DNA of 64,000 nucleotides from Crambe crambe. Its lineage: Eukaryota > Porifera > Demospongiae > Poecilosclerida > Crambeidae. Where the stretch lies: contig OZ004581.1 of the NCBI GenBank assembly GCA_963924555.1, forward strand, positions 6,797,338-6,861,337, in the 5' to 3' direction. Each line of letters opens with the position of its first letter. The first letter of the stretch is position 1. Below are positions 21,012 through 33,593 of the stretch, in pieces. The notes beneath the pieces were generated by a model. That model was not told the DNA's origin. It saw only the letters and a program-made list of their open reading frames with translations, and ran no database searches. Made by a program: the position numbers and the translations under genes.

Positions 21012-22442
21012 ATGTCTGTATCTTCTACGTGTGATTTACTGGCTGGGATCGGTGAGCAGGACATGGATGCAGACGGTATGTCGACTAGCCGTATTAGCAA
21101 AAGCTGCTTGTTAGTATAGCCTTGTTTAGCGCTGGTTTACTGTCTTGCGAGCCATGCCAGACGCATATCATACGTAGCCATGCCTATACGTAGATCAGAG
21201 TGTATGTAAGCTTATACTTTGCTAGCATGGGCGTATGGGAAGCAGATTTCATGACTACAAAAGTTTGTGTCCAACTTCCTATGCTATTAATATGGGGTGA
21301 TTCAGTCATGTGATACTATGCTTTCACCTCCAGGTCTATGTATACACTTCTGCTATTAGGCCTAGCTATTTATTTATTGTGGGCTAATTAGCTATCACTG
21401 TTTCAAGAAATGAGGAGCAGCTGACTGCATTCATGTGCCACACCCCTCCTATGATTACCTCTATGAATATTCTTATAGCTGGCTAAGCCAGACCCTCAGA
21501 CCTCAGACCCCTAATGTGCTATAGTGAGACCCCTAATAAGCTTACTATGTGCTAAGTTGCTACCATAGATTACTTAATTGGAGCTTAAACAAGTCTTGAA
21601 GCATGTAAAAAAGGGGGTGAGGAGCTGTGATAATCAACCCCCTGTGTTTCAAACCTCTTTCCATAGGTACAAAATTTTCAGTGTTTGGTTAAATTGTTTA
21701 CAAGTAAGCTGTAACAAGCACCAATTATTATTGAATGGATGATCATTATTTTTATCATTACAGTTACTACAGTATGCATTCAGTGTGAGGATTCTGGTGG
21801 CACTTCAGAACAACCTTTTATTACTTCAGGTACACATGGTACAGACACCAAGTGATTAGCTAATAGGGGAATCTTTCCCTCTTAGTACAAGATTGAACCA
21901 CTAATCTCTGTGTATATTATTTAAGTGTTCCTCTTTTTTTTTTGAGTCGTCTGAGCTTATACGTACGTATAAGCTCAGACGAAGGTGTGACGATCCTTTC
22001 CAGTATTGAAAGTAAACCAAGCCAATTTTGTGACAGTCCAAGAGTAAAAGTACAGCTAATTGTTATCACAAGTTTTATAACAATTTTCTCTACTAGTTAT
22101 TGTTTCATGGGGTAAAATTTGGTTTTTTAAAGTGCTGTATGCGTTGCATGAGTACGTATAAGAAAACACAGTCAATACAAGTTTGAAACTAGTCTTCCTG
22201 TTATGTACTTTACTTCTATAGATACGCGTTATCCAGATTCAGCATCCATTGATGGAGATAATATTCAAGGACCAATTGTAGCAATCGGTGATGTAGCAGG
22301 TTATAATATCATTCTTCGGCAGCTCCAAGGTATTTTGACTACTGACTACTATGTCACATGACAGCATGACAGTCACATGACATTATGTATGCATGTACAT
22401 GCAATAATGCACTCATAAAGTTACTGGTAGTGTACATGTGTG

Positions 22443-22485
<43 letters not shown>

Positions 22486-25400
22486 TTATCTGCACATCGG
22501 GCCAATATTTTTTTTGTTAAGGTGGATTATATAGCTGTTGTTTGTTTTGTTCTTCATGGGGTGGGTATCATGGACAATCTCTTTTCTTTTGGAGGCTAGA
22601 AACCACCTTTGATTCTGTAAGCTGCACTAGCTTTAAAGATTAGCTGAGAATACTTAGTCACAGGATTATAGGGGGCAGTCATGAGCGTGGAAAATTTTTT
22701 GGCCTGACCACACCCACTTTTGCCTAACCGCACCCTTTCATGCCTACTTATGTATTGTTACCTGCACCTATCAATATGTGTGTATATACCAGCTCTAAAG
22801 GTGTATTCATATATGCCTATAAAAGTTACCTTTAGAGCTGGTTCCCAGAAATTCTTTGATCCATTCATTGTCAAAATGGCTCTTAGCTTTGGGAGGCTCA
22901 GCCATGCTTAGCTAACTAAGCATTATAATTATATGGAATAGGAGAGTAGAAGGCTTGTTGAATTTCATTATATCATTATATTACTAAAGTCCGGGGGAAG
23001 GGAGGGGGAGGGAGGGGGGGGGGGGGTTGACGAGACAAGTGCATCTTGGATTTCATGAAGCTGCTCTGTGCCTCCTCTGATTTATCGTGATAAAGACCAT
23101 TAATAATTATACACCACTCTAGTAGAAGACTCCTTACCAAATTTATCATAATGGCAATTATAATTGGTAAGGATCATCAGGAACACATACTACTATCAGT
23201 TCAACGTTCAATTACGATGTAATGTTTTTACTGGTGCATTAGTTCATAATTATTTATATCTCTCTACTACAGATAAGATACATGATAATCAATTTTCGAG
23301 TGGTCTGTGTATATCAGTCACATGTAAACTGGGACATGGAATCGAACAGGAGTTGCCAAACATTCACAATGGAGGAAGACAACTTGTAAATATTTTTAAT
23401 CGTCACAAGTATACTACTCTCTCTCTGGAGAACCCAACCTTGGAAGAAATGAAGTGCCTCATAGACATCTTATCTAAACTCGTAAAGCAGCCCGAACCAT
23501 TTCTACAGAATAATGATTCAAATATGCAAGACAGGTTGGTCATCTCTTGCTCGTATAAATGGCTCATCTTTCACTTCAATGGCCATGGGAATTCACACTC
23601 CTTGCTCACTAATGATGGAGAGCTGGGAAGGAACTATATCATTAGGCATCTTATGAAGGCACCACTCGCAAAGTATATAATACTGGATTGCTGCACAAAC
23701 TCGCGAACTCCCAGTCGCACAGTTTCAAAAAATTGTATCTTGAATAATGCAGTCATAGTTAATGCTGTTCCTCAGGAATTTATAGCGTACACGAACAAAG
23801 AAGGATTTGGAATCGTGACAGAGGCCATAGTCCGTCTTTTAGAAAACAGGAGATTGAAATCCATTCCTTTTGGTCAGCTTTTGCTTTCTCACTTAGCAGG
23901 CGAAGTGCAGAGTTTAGTTGCTGTTGCAAATCGTACAAGAAGAGAACAATATCTTGAAGAGATTCACATGACTCCAGTCATCAAAGGAGCTCTGAAAGGA
24001 GACGCTTCAGTTCATGCAGGAAAATGTGAATGTATGTGAGTTTCTTTTTTTTTGTAGTTGTTTTTGTTTTTGAATGAGTATGTATTACAGTCCCTGTATT
24101 GGATGCATTTGTTACGTATGTTCACTAATAATAATGTACTTTAGCTCTTAAGTGAAGTACGTATTGTGTGAAGATAATTATAAAGAACACATGTCGAAAG
24201 TTTTGGGACACTATTATCAAAGAATGTTTGAGAAAACAATTGAATCAAAAACAGGATGTTTGATTTCTTCAATGACTAGTCCTTAGAGAAATCAAACAGT
24301 GTATTGACGATTTTTTTTTGAAATTAATTTTTACCCCACAAGAATTTCCTGCTACAGTACAGTAGCTCTAAGTGTTAATGCACCTGCAAAAACACATGAA
24401 GCTAGATCAGGGTGATCTAAACATTATTTTAGTGCTGATCTCATGACTTGCAATCAAATTCCAGTTGGTCCTTACAGAACCCTAGCCCTAGCAAGCTCTG
24501 TCACATGTTGGGTTCATTAAGAATTATTGAGGTAAATTCCCGAGATTTTCCTGTTTGAAACCCAATGTAGCTAGTGAAATATAATAGCTGTTCCCTTACT
24601 GTAAGCACTATAGAGACTGAGGCTGGAGCCTAGTGGAACTTCCACTAGGTTCCTGTGTACCTTCAGCACAGTTCCTCAAGTGTGCACTAAACAGTTAGTG
24701 CATCATAAAAGTGTGCTTTAAGAGATTTAAAGCACACTTAGCTATCAGAGGATCTGATTGGTCACAAGTCATGTGACCAGCACTAACTATGTATGTAAGT
24801 TTCGTAACTATAAGGTTTGATTATTGTTGTTGCAGGTATGAAAGCAAAATGTACTGGATTCAGACAGTCAGTCAAATGCCCCAAATGTTTTTTATTTACA
24901 TTTATCACATCGATCTGTTCTCTACCTTTTTTATCGCTTCTCTTGGCTGCTCTTCTGACTTTCATTTTAGTTTCACCACCGAAAGAGGAGCATTTGCTGC
25001 TTACCTCTTCATTTATGGTGCACTGCCAGGGGACTGGGTACAATACTAAAATCTATTCGACATGGTACGAATCTTTCACATTATCAGAAGTCAATTTAAC
25101 TGATGATAATCCCAATGGCTTGACAGTAGACGTGCTTTCAATTCCTAGTAGTCTGATCAATCCACGTACGATTCCAATCTCCTTCTATCCATCATCTAAC
25201 ATCCCAGTGGTTGCGAGCACCAGTGACCAGGATGAACGGCGAACATTCCTGCCACTCAACTATTATAACAACCCTCTCTACTACTTGGTAGGCTCTGTTG
25301 TAACTATCAATTTCAGCATCTCAATTGAAGAGTCTGACTCTCGTCTTGTCTCATCAGTGATGATGTATGTTTTCAATAATGAAAACCATGCTTCATATTT

Positions 25401-25860
25401 CGTTGACCAACTATCCACTCCTTGGCAAGCAGTATATTATAGGAGGAATTACACACCAAATGCCACAGATCACAACATCTTTACCTACAATATCACTCAA
25501 AATGGTTATTTCTATTTTGTCATTGGAACTGTCGTTTATAGCCGAATAATAATAACCAATAGTTTTTCCGCTGATTTGAGATATCTGGATAGTGACGACT
25601 ACTCTAAACTGAATATTGTGAACAGAACACTTACATTTTCACAACCTTTAAGGGTGCCTTTTGATCTCAGCGATAATGTCACTCTCTGCAATGTTCACCC
25701 TCCAGATGACACAGCTATAGGACACTCGATTCATTATAATGTATCACACAACAGACGTCTTTGGGTACAGATGGTATGTTTATTTATAGCAATATTTTAT
25801 TTCATAGTTCCTTTATGTTTCATAATTTCTATTTTCAAATCCTTTCATAATTTTCCATAG
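21012..25860 (+). CDS. Membrane-anchored caspase/metacaspase-fold protein, copy B (5 exons, 673 aa)
   Basis: Exons are 21012-21075, 21774-21839, 22222-22329, 23273-24031 and 24836-25860, all phase 1 with GT-AG borders, paralleling copy A exactly. The candidate catalytic His184 lies in FHFNGHGNS and Cys219/Cys220 in YIILDCCTNS. TM1 follows at about 350-377, then an N-glycosylated ectodomain and a C-terminal hydrophobic helix. It lacks the 26-residue Ser/Asp-rich linker of copy A. The caspase-like exon differs from copy A at many positions, whereas the last exon is nearly identical apart from scattered changes. AATAAA lies at 25921. Both copies keep an open frame and the same His/Cys pair, which argues that both are functional. 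No named family could be assigned to the ectodomain. Confidence 0.75.
22443..22484. repeat. (TGTC)n microsatellite
   Basis: About ten and a half perfect tetranucleotide repeats in intron 3 of caspase-like gene B. Confidence 0.97.
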
Positions 25861-26004
25861 TACCATTATTTTTAGCTCATTTTTATTCTTTGAAGCTAAT
25901 TTAAGAATAATGGTTGTATAAATAAATGTTATCACAACTTGCACATGAAACCTTCAACACGCATGTGCATGATGGGGGGAAATTTTGTAGCTAACAGTAG
26001 CTCT

Positions 26005-26035
<31 letters not shown>

Positions 26036-28353
26036 GGGGACGAGTTGATATCACAAACACACAATCATTTCGGCATGCAGTTAAAATTTTAGAGGACACA
26101 TTGCTTGGGACAGCTGTTTTTCTCTTCAAAGGTTAAGATGGTCATCATAATCCAGATACTTAAATAGTATAATTCTGGGCAACTGTAAAATAACCATTCC
26201 ATTATTGAGTTAAATTTCGGATGAAATTACATAAAGTTTGCAACATGAAGTACGTATAGCTAATAGATAGCTCTTTAATTTTGGTGCAAACATTCTGCAA
26301 TCTATGATCTCCTGCACATGTACAGGGATGAAAACATTGTTTACTCAAATTTCAGAGGAGTTGTATGTGTGGTTGGGAGTTAAATGTAGTTGACATAAGT
26401 GGGTTTACATAATGCAGGCACTGCTCTCAGACTTAATTAAGGCACTTCTCTGACTTGAGTGTACACGTTGTGCAAAGCACAAGCTATCCAGTATAATAAC
26501 AATAGTGAGTGATCTTATTACAGCATGTTTATAATTAATTTTTCATGTGTTTATTGTTTATGGCTTACTTACACTATTTTTGTGTATGCTGTGTCAGTGG
26601 TTAGCTAAAATTATTTTAACCACTGACACAGCTTGTGTGTGACATATAATTATATAAGTGCTAGCTGGATGATTACTGCAGCCATAATAGGAACACAGAA
26701 ACCAGGTCACAAAAGAATTTAATATGTACCACCCATAAAATGTAGCTAGCTTAATAGCTAGGAAGCTACAACCTACAGTAATAATTATATGGTTTGTTCT
26801 ATAATTATACCAAAATGGTAATGTAGCATTACTAATTAGCATACAGTTACATATGTAGCTACTCAGACTGTTCTATACTCACTTTGATCTCTAGAACATT
26901 TTTTTCCCCTGCATTAATGACTTTCTACAACTATATATTGTCAGGTTTCCATTAATGCATATATATTATGTATCTACTCCAGCTATATACTGATGCTCGC
27001 ACTCCAAGGAAGTTACTAGCTATGCTACAATTATTATAATGTAACTGTGTATAGGAACCACTGGGGCACAGGGGGCATGTGCCCCCCCCCCCCCCAAAAA
27101 AAAAAAATAAATAAATAAAAAAATTGCTACTAATAATAACTAGTTACATGTACTGTATATCTTGCATGCTAGCTTGGTATTGTTATGATAAGAATGTTTT
27201 CTTCACACTTACACACATTGGTCAATTAAGTGCCCCCCCAAGTGAAACAATCTTCCTCCACCTCTGGTGTATCTATAGCTAGACTACATGGCTAGTTGAA
27301 ATTAGCTAAATATTAGGTGTATATATAGCTATAGCTGGCTCTATGGATTATAGCTGTTTTCATAACTTATACAGTAACTAAAAGTGGTGTAGTTAGACTA
27401 GCTACCACTTGTTTTCACAACAGGTAGCTAACTACAAGTGGTACCTTTCATTGTCACATGCCTACATACATAGCTTAGATGCATGCATGGATATGAAAAT
27501 CTTATGAGAAGATACACAGAAAGAGGATGCACCTTGACAGCAGTAGCTACACATCTACACACACACACATTTATGAAGAATAAAAGGGCTAATGTTCCCT
27601 AAGTTTCATAGTACCTATAGACCAGAAAGGTGAGGAATTCATAAAATTTGAGGAAGTCTATGTATAATCATATTAATTTTTGTGGTTATTTTATGTATGT
27701 GGTTTCGTGTTGCATATCCTGTCTGCCATGTGGTTAGGATATAGCTACTATCATCTGAGCGTAACTAAATCTGTGAGTAAGCTAGCTAACTACCAAACTA
27801 GCTATAAGACTAGTTATACGTAGAAAGGTGAAGTGTAAGAGGAAGTCAAGATGGCCAGCGGCCCACTAGCTATACATAATTCCTGCATAATAGTTCATAT
27901 ATGTAGCTAGTATGTAGTACAGTCACCATAGCTATAATTATTATAGCCTATGCCTAGGAAATATTAATGTTGCCTATATAACCATGGGGTCTCTGGGGGA
28001 TTGCATAAAATTTAATACACATGCCTCTCAGTATACTGATATTTTACTGAGTGTACAAGCTCTGTATACCTATTAGCTAGCTATGCCTTTGAGAGTTGGG
28101 ATTTCCTACAAAAACTACCCCACAGCATAGGGGGGCTGCTTTGTATCCTTTTTTGGTTGGGAAGCTAACTTTTGGAAAGTGTCCCTCTGTCCTTTCTTTC
28201 CTTAATTAGTGTAGTCATAAGCATTATAAACATGCACGTACGTATAATAAAATTTAATATAAACAGCATTGAAAATAATGTTAGTCAATCATGATGCTCA
28301 AGACTCTTCCCCTCTGTTGGCCCCTCAACTTTCATTTTATTCGTACTCCACTG
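25861..28353. other. Convergent intergenic region between caspase-like gene B and GPCR B
   Basis: Nearly identical to 12982-15484, including the hairpin and the homopolymer runs. Length differences are mostly in the G and C/A tracts (for example 29 G at 26005-26033). No gene is seen. Confidence 0.7.
25921..25926 (+). promoter_or_regulatory. Polyadenylation signal AATAAA, caspase-like gene B
   Basis: Canonical hexamer 60 bp after the stop codon, at the same spacing as in copy A. Confidence 0.6.
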
Positions 28354-30582
28354 CTATTGTCTTAGTGATACTGAAATCTTTCTCATTGCATGTTTTAGAA
28401 TGGGAAGTAGAGGAGGAAGGAATAGCATTGCACAGGGGATCAAGATGAGACTCAGCTCAAAGACGATTAGCACGCAGAAACTCACAATAACGCTGATGAA
28501 TGTTTTCTGGGAATAAAAAATCAGATAAAATCCAATTAAGATGGGGAGGACTCCTGTAAGTATGTACGACTGGTTCATTATGCACTTTGTCTGAAATACC
28601 TTCTGACGAATCTTGCGAGTTAAGAATGCCAGTACTAAAATGAGTGTCAGTAGTAGTATACTGACAATTAAGCCAGCAAAGAACCAAGGAAGAAAATTTC
28701 TGCGGACACACTTCAATATCACTATTTTTGTGAGTGAATTAGGTATATCAATCCTCATATCTTCTAGGTAGCTGTGTTTGTAGGGATTCGTGATCAATCC
28801 AGGTATTACTATGGAGAAATCGACAAGTATTGTTATCAGTACTGCAAGAGCAAGATGGTTATCGGATAGGAGAGGTCCAGGATTCTTGTAGTGGACAAAT
28901 ATCCTATACATTCTCCATGTTCTTACACAGATGGTTCCAAATAATAATGTCAAGCCAAATGAAATTAAGAACTCAAGAATATTGTGAATTGTGCAAATCT
29001 GTGAGTCGATCAAGTCTGAAAATGGATACATAGAGGTGAGAACTAATGCTGCAGTGAAGATGTAGCAGCTGATGAAAGCAAGTTGGTTTAACTTAATGCT
29101 AGAAGCCTTCACTGACTTGACATCTCTGTAATAACAAGTCAGAATGTTGAGGGTTAATATCAAGAGGAACACAAGACCTGTGATGAGTAATATTATGTAT
29201 GATACAGGCCTTGGTATGGCCTTTATTGTAATGTCAAACTTATCATTAATGAGGAGTTGAAATAACTTATCTGACTTAATAATCTTGTTCTCAATCCTGT
29301 TAAACGTGGCTATTATTTGTCTCTCCCTGTTTTCAATTTTTAGAATATGGGCATTTTGTTGTATGCGACCGGATGTGTCATCAAATTTTATCCTTCCAGA
29401 TAATCCCTCAAAATCCAGCTTTAACAATTCATTTCTAATCATGTCTGAAGTGATTGGTTGGCCATATCCATAAGCAGACAAGTTAACACTGTTCTTTGAG
29501 TTGTTAAGTGCTTTTAGAAGTGACCAAGTGGCATCAAAAAAGGCTGGAGCATAGATATTTACAGTATCTCTATCATCAGTCTGATTAATGTTGTGAAGAT
29601 AGCTTTTCTGATAAAGATCATAAAATTCTAGTAGTGAAATCCCCGAATCTGTGATTGTATCATTATCAGGTCTCTCCAACTGGTACTCTACATGTATAGC
29701 AGCTTCTACTAATCCTCTCACTTGTTTTTCTGAACAATTGTATGAACGTGACACTACTCTGAATTTCACTGAAGTTATTGTTTCAGTTTCATCTACATTC
29801 ATGACAAATTGGTATACTGGTAGAACATAGTCTTCACTGTAGGCAATACAGAGTACCTTGTTCAGCAAATCTGTACCTAATAAAAGGAAAATAACGCGGT
29901 ATTTTTTTCTTACAGTGTTAAATGGAGAGAGATTATGGGCAGAAATGGCCAGTTGCTTAATATTAACGCTATGATTAGATGCTTCAATCCTGATTGCATC
30001 CACTACAGATATAAAATATATCCTTGAATCATCGTAGAATAAGACAACGTGTGTCCAATTCCTAACCCTTATCAAGGACACCATTGCTTTAGCAATGGCC
30101 TCTGCTGAGTCCAGAATACCAAAGGAGTAGGGATACAGAATACGATTGTTGAGTTCTTGTGTCCCGGATAAGTGAACATTAATCAATGCTATTTCACTGC
30201 GCCCACTGAGAGCTGCAACAGACCTGGAGGATGTGGAGCATCCAGGTCTTACTGCACCCACAACTGGGATAACACTCTTATCTTTCTCTTGCTGTAAGAG
30301 AGATGACACAAATGCATCCACAGCTCTGAAAGGTACGCTGCATCCGCTATCAGCTCTTGATAATCTGATGACATATCCCTCCAACGTGTCCGTTCTGTTA
30401 TTAGCTATCTCTGACGCCAGCAGTGAGGCTGGATAAAGCGAGGCTCCATCACTTATCGATGGTCTTAAAATCGGTGGAAGTAGAGGCCGAGGGTAAGGCA
30501 AGAGTGTCAGCACCTCGATCTCGCGAAGACCTGCAAGGCACTCACCACAAAGTACCACGCTCAAAACTAGTATGAGAAACAT
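28354..30582 (-). CDS. GABA-B-like class C GPCR, copy B (742 aa, intronless)
   Basis: Same length and architecture as copy A: signal peptide, Venus-flytrap ectodomain without a cysteine-rich linker, seven helices, short tail. By eye only six residues differ from copy A: V4I, G112R, K172R, I177T, V411A and I609M. One of these puts Arg in the GAVGPGC segment of the ectodomain. The recent duplicate keeps a full open frame. Its original upstream DNA, with an NRF-1-like palindrome, has been moved to 33288 by inserted repeats starting at about 30611, so its promoter may differ from that of copy A. Confidence 0.9.
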   Translation of the reverse strand: MFLILVLSVVLCGECLAGLREIEVLTLLPYPRPLLPPILRPSISDGASLYPASLLASEIANNRTDTLEGYVIRLSRADSGCSVPFRAVDAFVSSLLQQEKDKSVIPVVGAVRPGCSTSSRSVAALSGRSEIALINVHLSGTQELNNRILYPYSFGILDSAEAIAKAMVSLIRVRNWTHVVLFYDDSRIYFISVVDAIRIEASNHSVNIKQLAISAHNLSPFNTVRKKYRVIFLLLGTDLLNKVLCIAYSEDYVLPVYQFVMNVDETETITSVKFRVVSRSYNCSEKQVRGLVEAAIHVEYQLERPDNDTITDSGISLLEFYDLYQKSYLHNINQTDDRDTVNIYAPAFFDATWSLLKALNNSKNSVNLSAYGYGQPITSDMIRNELLKLDFEGLSGRIKFDDTSGRIQQNAHILKIENRERQIIATFNRIENKIIKSDKLFQLLINDKFDITIKAIPRPVSYIILLITGLVFLLILTLNILTCYYRDVKSVKASSIKLNQLAFISCYIFTAALVLTSMYPFSDLIDSQICTIHNILEFLISFGLTLLFGTICVRTWRMYRIFVHYKNPGPLLSDNHLALAVLITILVDFSIVIPGLITNPYKHSYLEDMRIDIPNSLTKIVILKCVRRNFLPWFFAGLIVSILLLTLILVLAFLTRKIRQKVFQTKCIMNQSYILTGVLPILIGFYLIFYSQKTFISVIVSFCVLIVFELSLILIPCAMLFLPPLLPILKHAMRKISVSLRQ

Positions 30583-30610
30583 TCTTCAATCCGATTCGCC
30601 TCTTTCTGTA

Positions 30611-31351
30611 ATTGGCGAGCGAGCGAAGCCCCACACTGATTGGTCAAAACACGTACGTCACTCAAAATGCCCATGCGCTTACGCATGCGCATGAAATAGC
30701 TACTAAGCAACGTCATAATAAGCAATCATTTTCGTTAAGCTTGAAGTTGAAACACTATTGTAGCGAGTATTATGGAACCCAGAGAACCAGAAAACAAGCG
30801 AAGGAGGGCCCCAGAACACCCTCTAGAAACTGACCAGCAAAGAAGAGCGAGACCTCATGAAAGAAATGAAAGAGACAGAGCTAGAAGGAGAACAGAGTCA
30901 AAGGAACAGAGAAAAACAAGACTAGCAAAGAAATGCGACAGATAGAGCCAGGAGGAGGGAATGTACAGAGTCAGCAGAAGATAATGCTGCAAGAGCAGAG
31001 CAAATGCACCTTACTCATCTCTGTGCTTCTCCATCACAAAGTTGTACATTCCTAGAATTATGACATCATGTTATGAGCAGACGTAATGAGAGCCAGAAGG
31101 AGAGCAGAGTCAGCAGAACACAGAGCTGCCAGATTAGAGCATATGAGGGCTCATTATTTGAGAGACTAGCTACTGAGTCTGAACAGGAGTGGTAGCCTGG
31201 GTTCAGAGAAGACACTCTAATGCTAACTGGGAATGCACCAAGTCAGTTAACAACGTGAATAGCTAGATATCGAAAGTCACTGTTGGGGCTATATAATCAT
31301 AAGTGAGGGAGGAGCACATTGAAATGACCACTGGCTGCTTGCTCGCCCAAC
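30611..31351. mobile_element. TIR element inserted upstream of GPCR B
   Basis: Left end ATTGGCGAGCGAGCGAAGCC faces right end GGCTGCTTGCTCGCCCAACT, an imperfect inverted pair. The same terminus type bounds the smaller element at 43365-43682. It interrupts the GPCR upstream region relative to copy A, where CTCTTTCTGTAA is followed directly by the NRF-1-like site. It contains ACGCATGCGCATG at 30681-30693 and an arginine-rich decayed ORF. Confidence 0.5.
30772..31165 (+). pseudogene. Decayed Arg/Glu-rich repeat ORF, probably transposon-derived
   Basis: An ATG at 30772 opens 57 codons ending at TAG 30943-30945. A basic repeat (RARRRTESKEQRKTRLAK type) then continues in shifted frames at about 30943-31015 and 31085-31160 (RARRRAESAEHRAARLEHMR). 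Such RxRxRRxxE-EQRxxRL repeats are common at the N-terminus of Helitron-like and other transposon proteins in invertebrates, by recollection. It is too broken to act. Confidence 0.35.
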
Positions 31352-33287
31352 TAATGCTATACGAGCATCTCTAGTTATAGTATAGACTACGTAACTGGGA
31401 TTGGAAATGCAGCCCGGCCACTCCTTATTGCGCATGCCTGTGCTGCATCAACAAGAAAAAAGACAATAATTATCAAATTTGAGTGTGCAACCATAGATAC
31501 TATACATACAGTATCTATGGTGCAACCATTGATCCTGGTGATTTCTTTCAGGTTCTTCTTCACCTCTGCACCTTCTTGTTCTCTGCCCGAACTATGAGTG
31601 AAGATATTGAAGCCTCCCTCTCAGTCGATCATCCCTGAGGAATATAATATTAAAAATTAATGTACTCTAATCATTGAGCTTTTTCTCGGAAAGGGAATGC
31701 ATACATTTGGAAAGCATTGGTGGAGGGCATGAAGGAATAACTATATTTGTTATGAATATAAATTGGGGTCACTAGAAGCAACTTAACTTTTTCAAAAAAG
31801 GTACGCAAAGACACACCTAGCAAATGTGAACTATTGGCTGAATTAAACTCTTGAATATATGCAAAGTTCACTACATTTAAGTATGAGGGCATGAAGTAGA
31901 GTGTACACTAAACTCTGAAACTGTAAGTTGAATATTTACTCTTTCGTGTAAGAGGATACAGGTACACAAAGCCAAAACAGGCTAAAACAGGCTGGCATGG
32001 ATGTCTTAGCAGCAAAAAAATTGCTTTTTGTACGAGTAAGGTGGTGAATACGGATTGTACCACGCAGGTTGTATTGTTGCTATGGGGCGTTTCCAATCCC
32101 GGTTACGTACACAACAAAATATCCACGGGTCGTAACTATAGTCTATACAATCATAAATATAAGAGGTTTTACGGGATTGGAAACGCCCAATGAACTGCAC
32201 AACCGTGGCGCGTTGACAGATGCGCACGCGCATGCAGCATTATTATATTAATGGTTGTGAAAAGAGATCAATATTCACTCCTTTCAAGGCAGTTAAAGTG
32301 ATGTTCTGCCCCTACAACTCACAGAATAGTACAAGTAAGCTAAGGGGAAGGTATTGAAGAAGTGAAGAGTCAGAGAGTTGAAGTTGGAGAGTCTGAGGAA
32401 GGAAGTTATTAATTATTCATAACTTTTTTCCTTGTAATTATAACTATGAGTACCTATCATTGCTCATTATACATTAATTTTATGTGATTGATTTGAAAGA
32501 AAGGCCAGAATGACTTTTGGTATTAAAATTAGACATAGATTCATCATTATTATAGCTAGATAATTTTGCCCCGAAGTTATCCGCCAGTTTCTGCTCAGTT
32601 CTCCCTCATCAGCATTATTGCAATACTTCCAGCTTTTGGCTGTTGGATTTTGACACCATCCACCTCAAGAATTCGGCTCAGTCAGCTGTCCTGTGGACCC
32701 TATGGATATTAAGGGGGAAATATAGTAAGCTTGCCATCTCCATAGGATGACTATTGTATAGAAAACGAATGCACCAATTCCATTTACTGTTCTATCCTTT
32801 CCCTGAAATAACTAATACAGTTGCAATATTGTTAATCTATTTCTTGGGAGAGGGATTACAGTTTTAACACCACTTGCAAATGCTAGAGACAATATATGTC
32901 AGCTAATACAAAAACTAACATTACTATTCCATGTAGCTAAAGTTTACATGCCTTTTGATCAGAAAATGGGCAACAGCAATTGATTCTATCAAGCGTGAGA
33001 GGGATTATAGTCCCATTAACCACTACAGTAGTATTTGTAGGATTAAACTTGAAAATCTGAGCTAAAATTTATTTCATACAGTAAATCTATGCCCTAGTGT
33101 ATTATAGTATCATTGGCATAAGTCTTACCTCATGGATCTTGTCAGAACAGCAACTTTGACAAAAGTGCTATGTCATTGATTCAGCTGTCAACGCGCCTCG
33201 GTTGTTAGTTGCTAACGAGAGCACGTGATCCGTTTCCAATCCCGTAAACCTCTTATATCTATGATACAATTTATAGCTAGGACTCTT
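31352..33287. other. Nested repeats between GPCR B and its displaced upstream region
   Basis: No gene is seen. GGGATTGGAAACGC-type inverted termini occur at about 31396, 32085-32098, 32173-32188 and 33234. They suggest several related elements stacked here. Short hairpins are present, for example 31493-31517. Confidence 0.45.
32060..32208. repeat. Foldback with GGGCGTTTCCAATCCCG arms
   Basis: GGGCGTTTCCAATCCC at 32085 pairs with GGGATTGGAAACGCCC at 32173-32188. The complementarity weakly extends outward through CCACG-AGGTTGT. A further inverted copy of the right part is at about 33185-33275. Confidence 0.55.
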
Positions 33288-33298
33288 TGCGCATGCGC
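33288..33298. promoter_or_regulatory. Displaced NRF-1-like palindrome
   Basis: TGCGCATGCGC followed by TCGTTTTTCGTGACGGCC, identical to the sequence 45 bp upstream of GPCR A. Here it is about 2.7 kb from GPCR B because of inserted repeats. Confidence 0.5.
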
Positions 33299-33593
33299 TC
33301 GTTTTTCGTGACGGCCAATGGCCAATTAAGCTCCTGGTATTTCTGCAATCTCCATAAACATAAGTAAGTACAGACATGAACCCTATAAGGCTTATTTATT
33401 TATCTCATAAATATACAGTATGTACAAACTCTATCTTTGTTACATTATTAGCTGTAGCTGAAGCAATTGATTTTGACGTAGGTGTCCTTTGTAGAGAGAT
33501 TGTCCTTTTGGGGGTGAAAAAAAAATACATGGGAAAATGGAATTTGTGAACTTCAAGGTTGTCCTACGTATATTAAAGTTGTAGCCATTATGG

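Noticed and set aside
25932-26136. Open frames on both strands giving poly-Gly or poly-Pro
   Set aside because: They arise from the 29-G run in the 3' flank of the caspase-like gene.
11954-30600. Near-identity of A and B as an assembly artefact
   Set aside because: Not favoured: the copies carry different insertions, different flanks and coding differences. Haplotype mis-joining cannot be excluded without read data.
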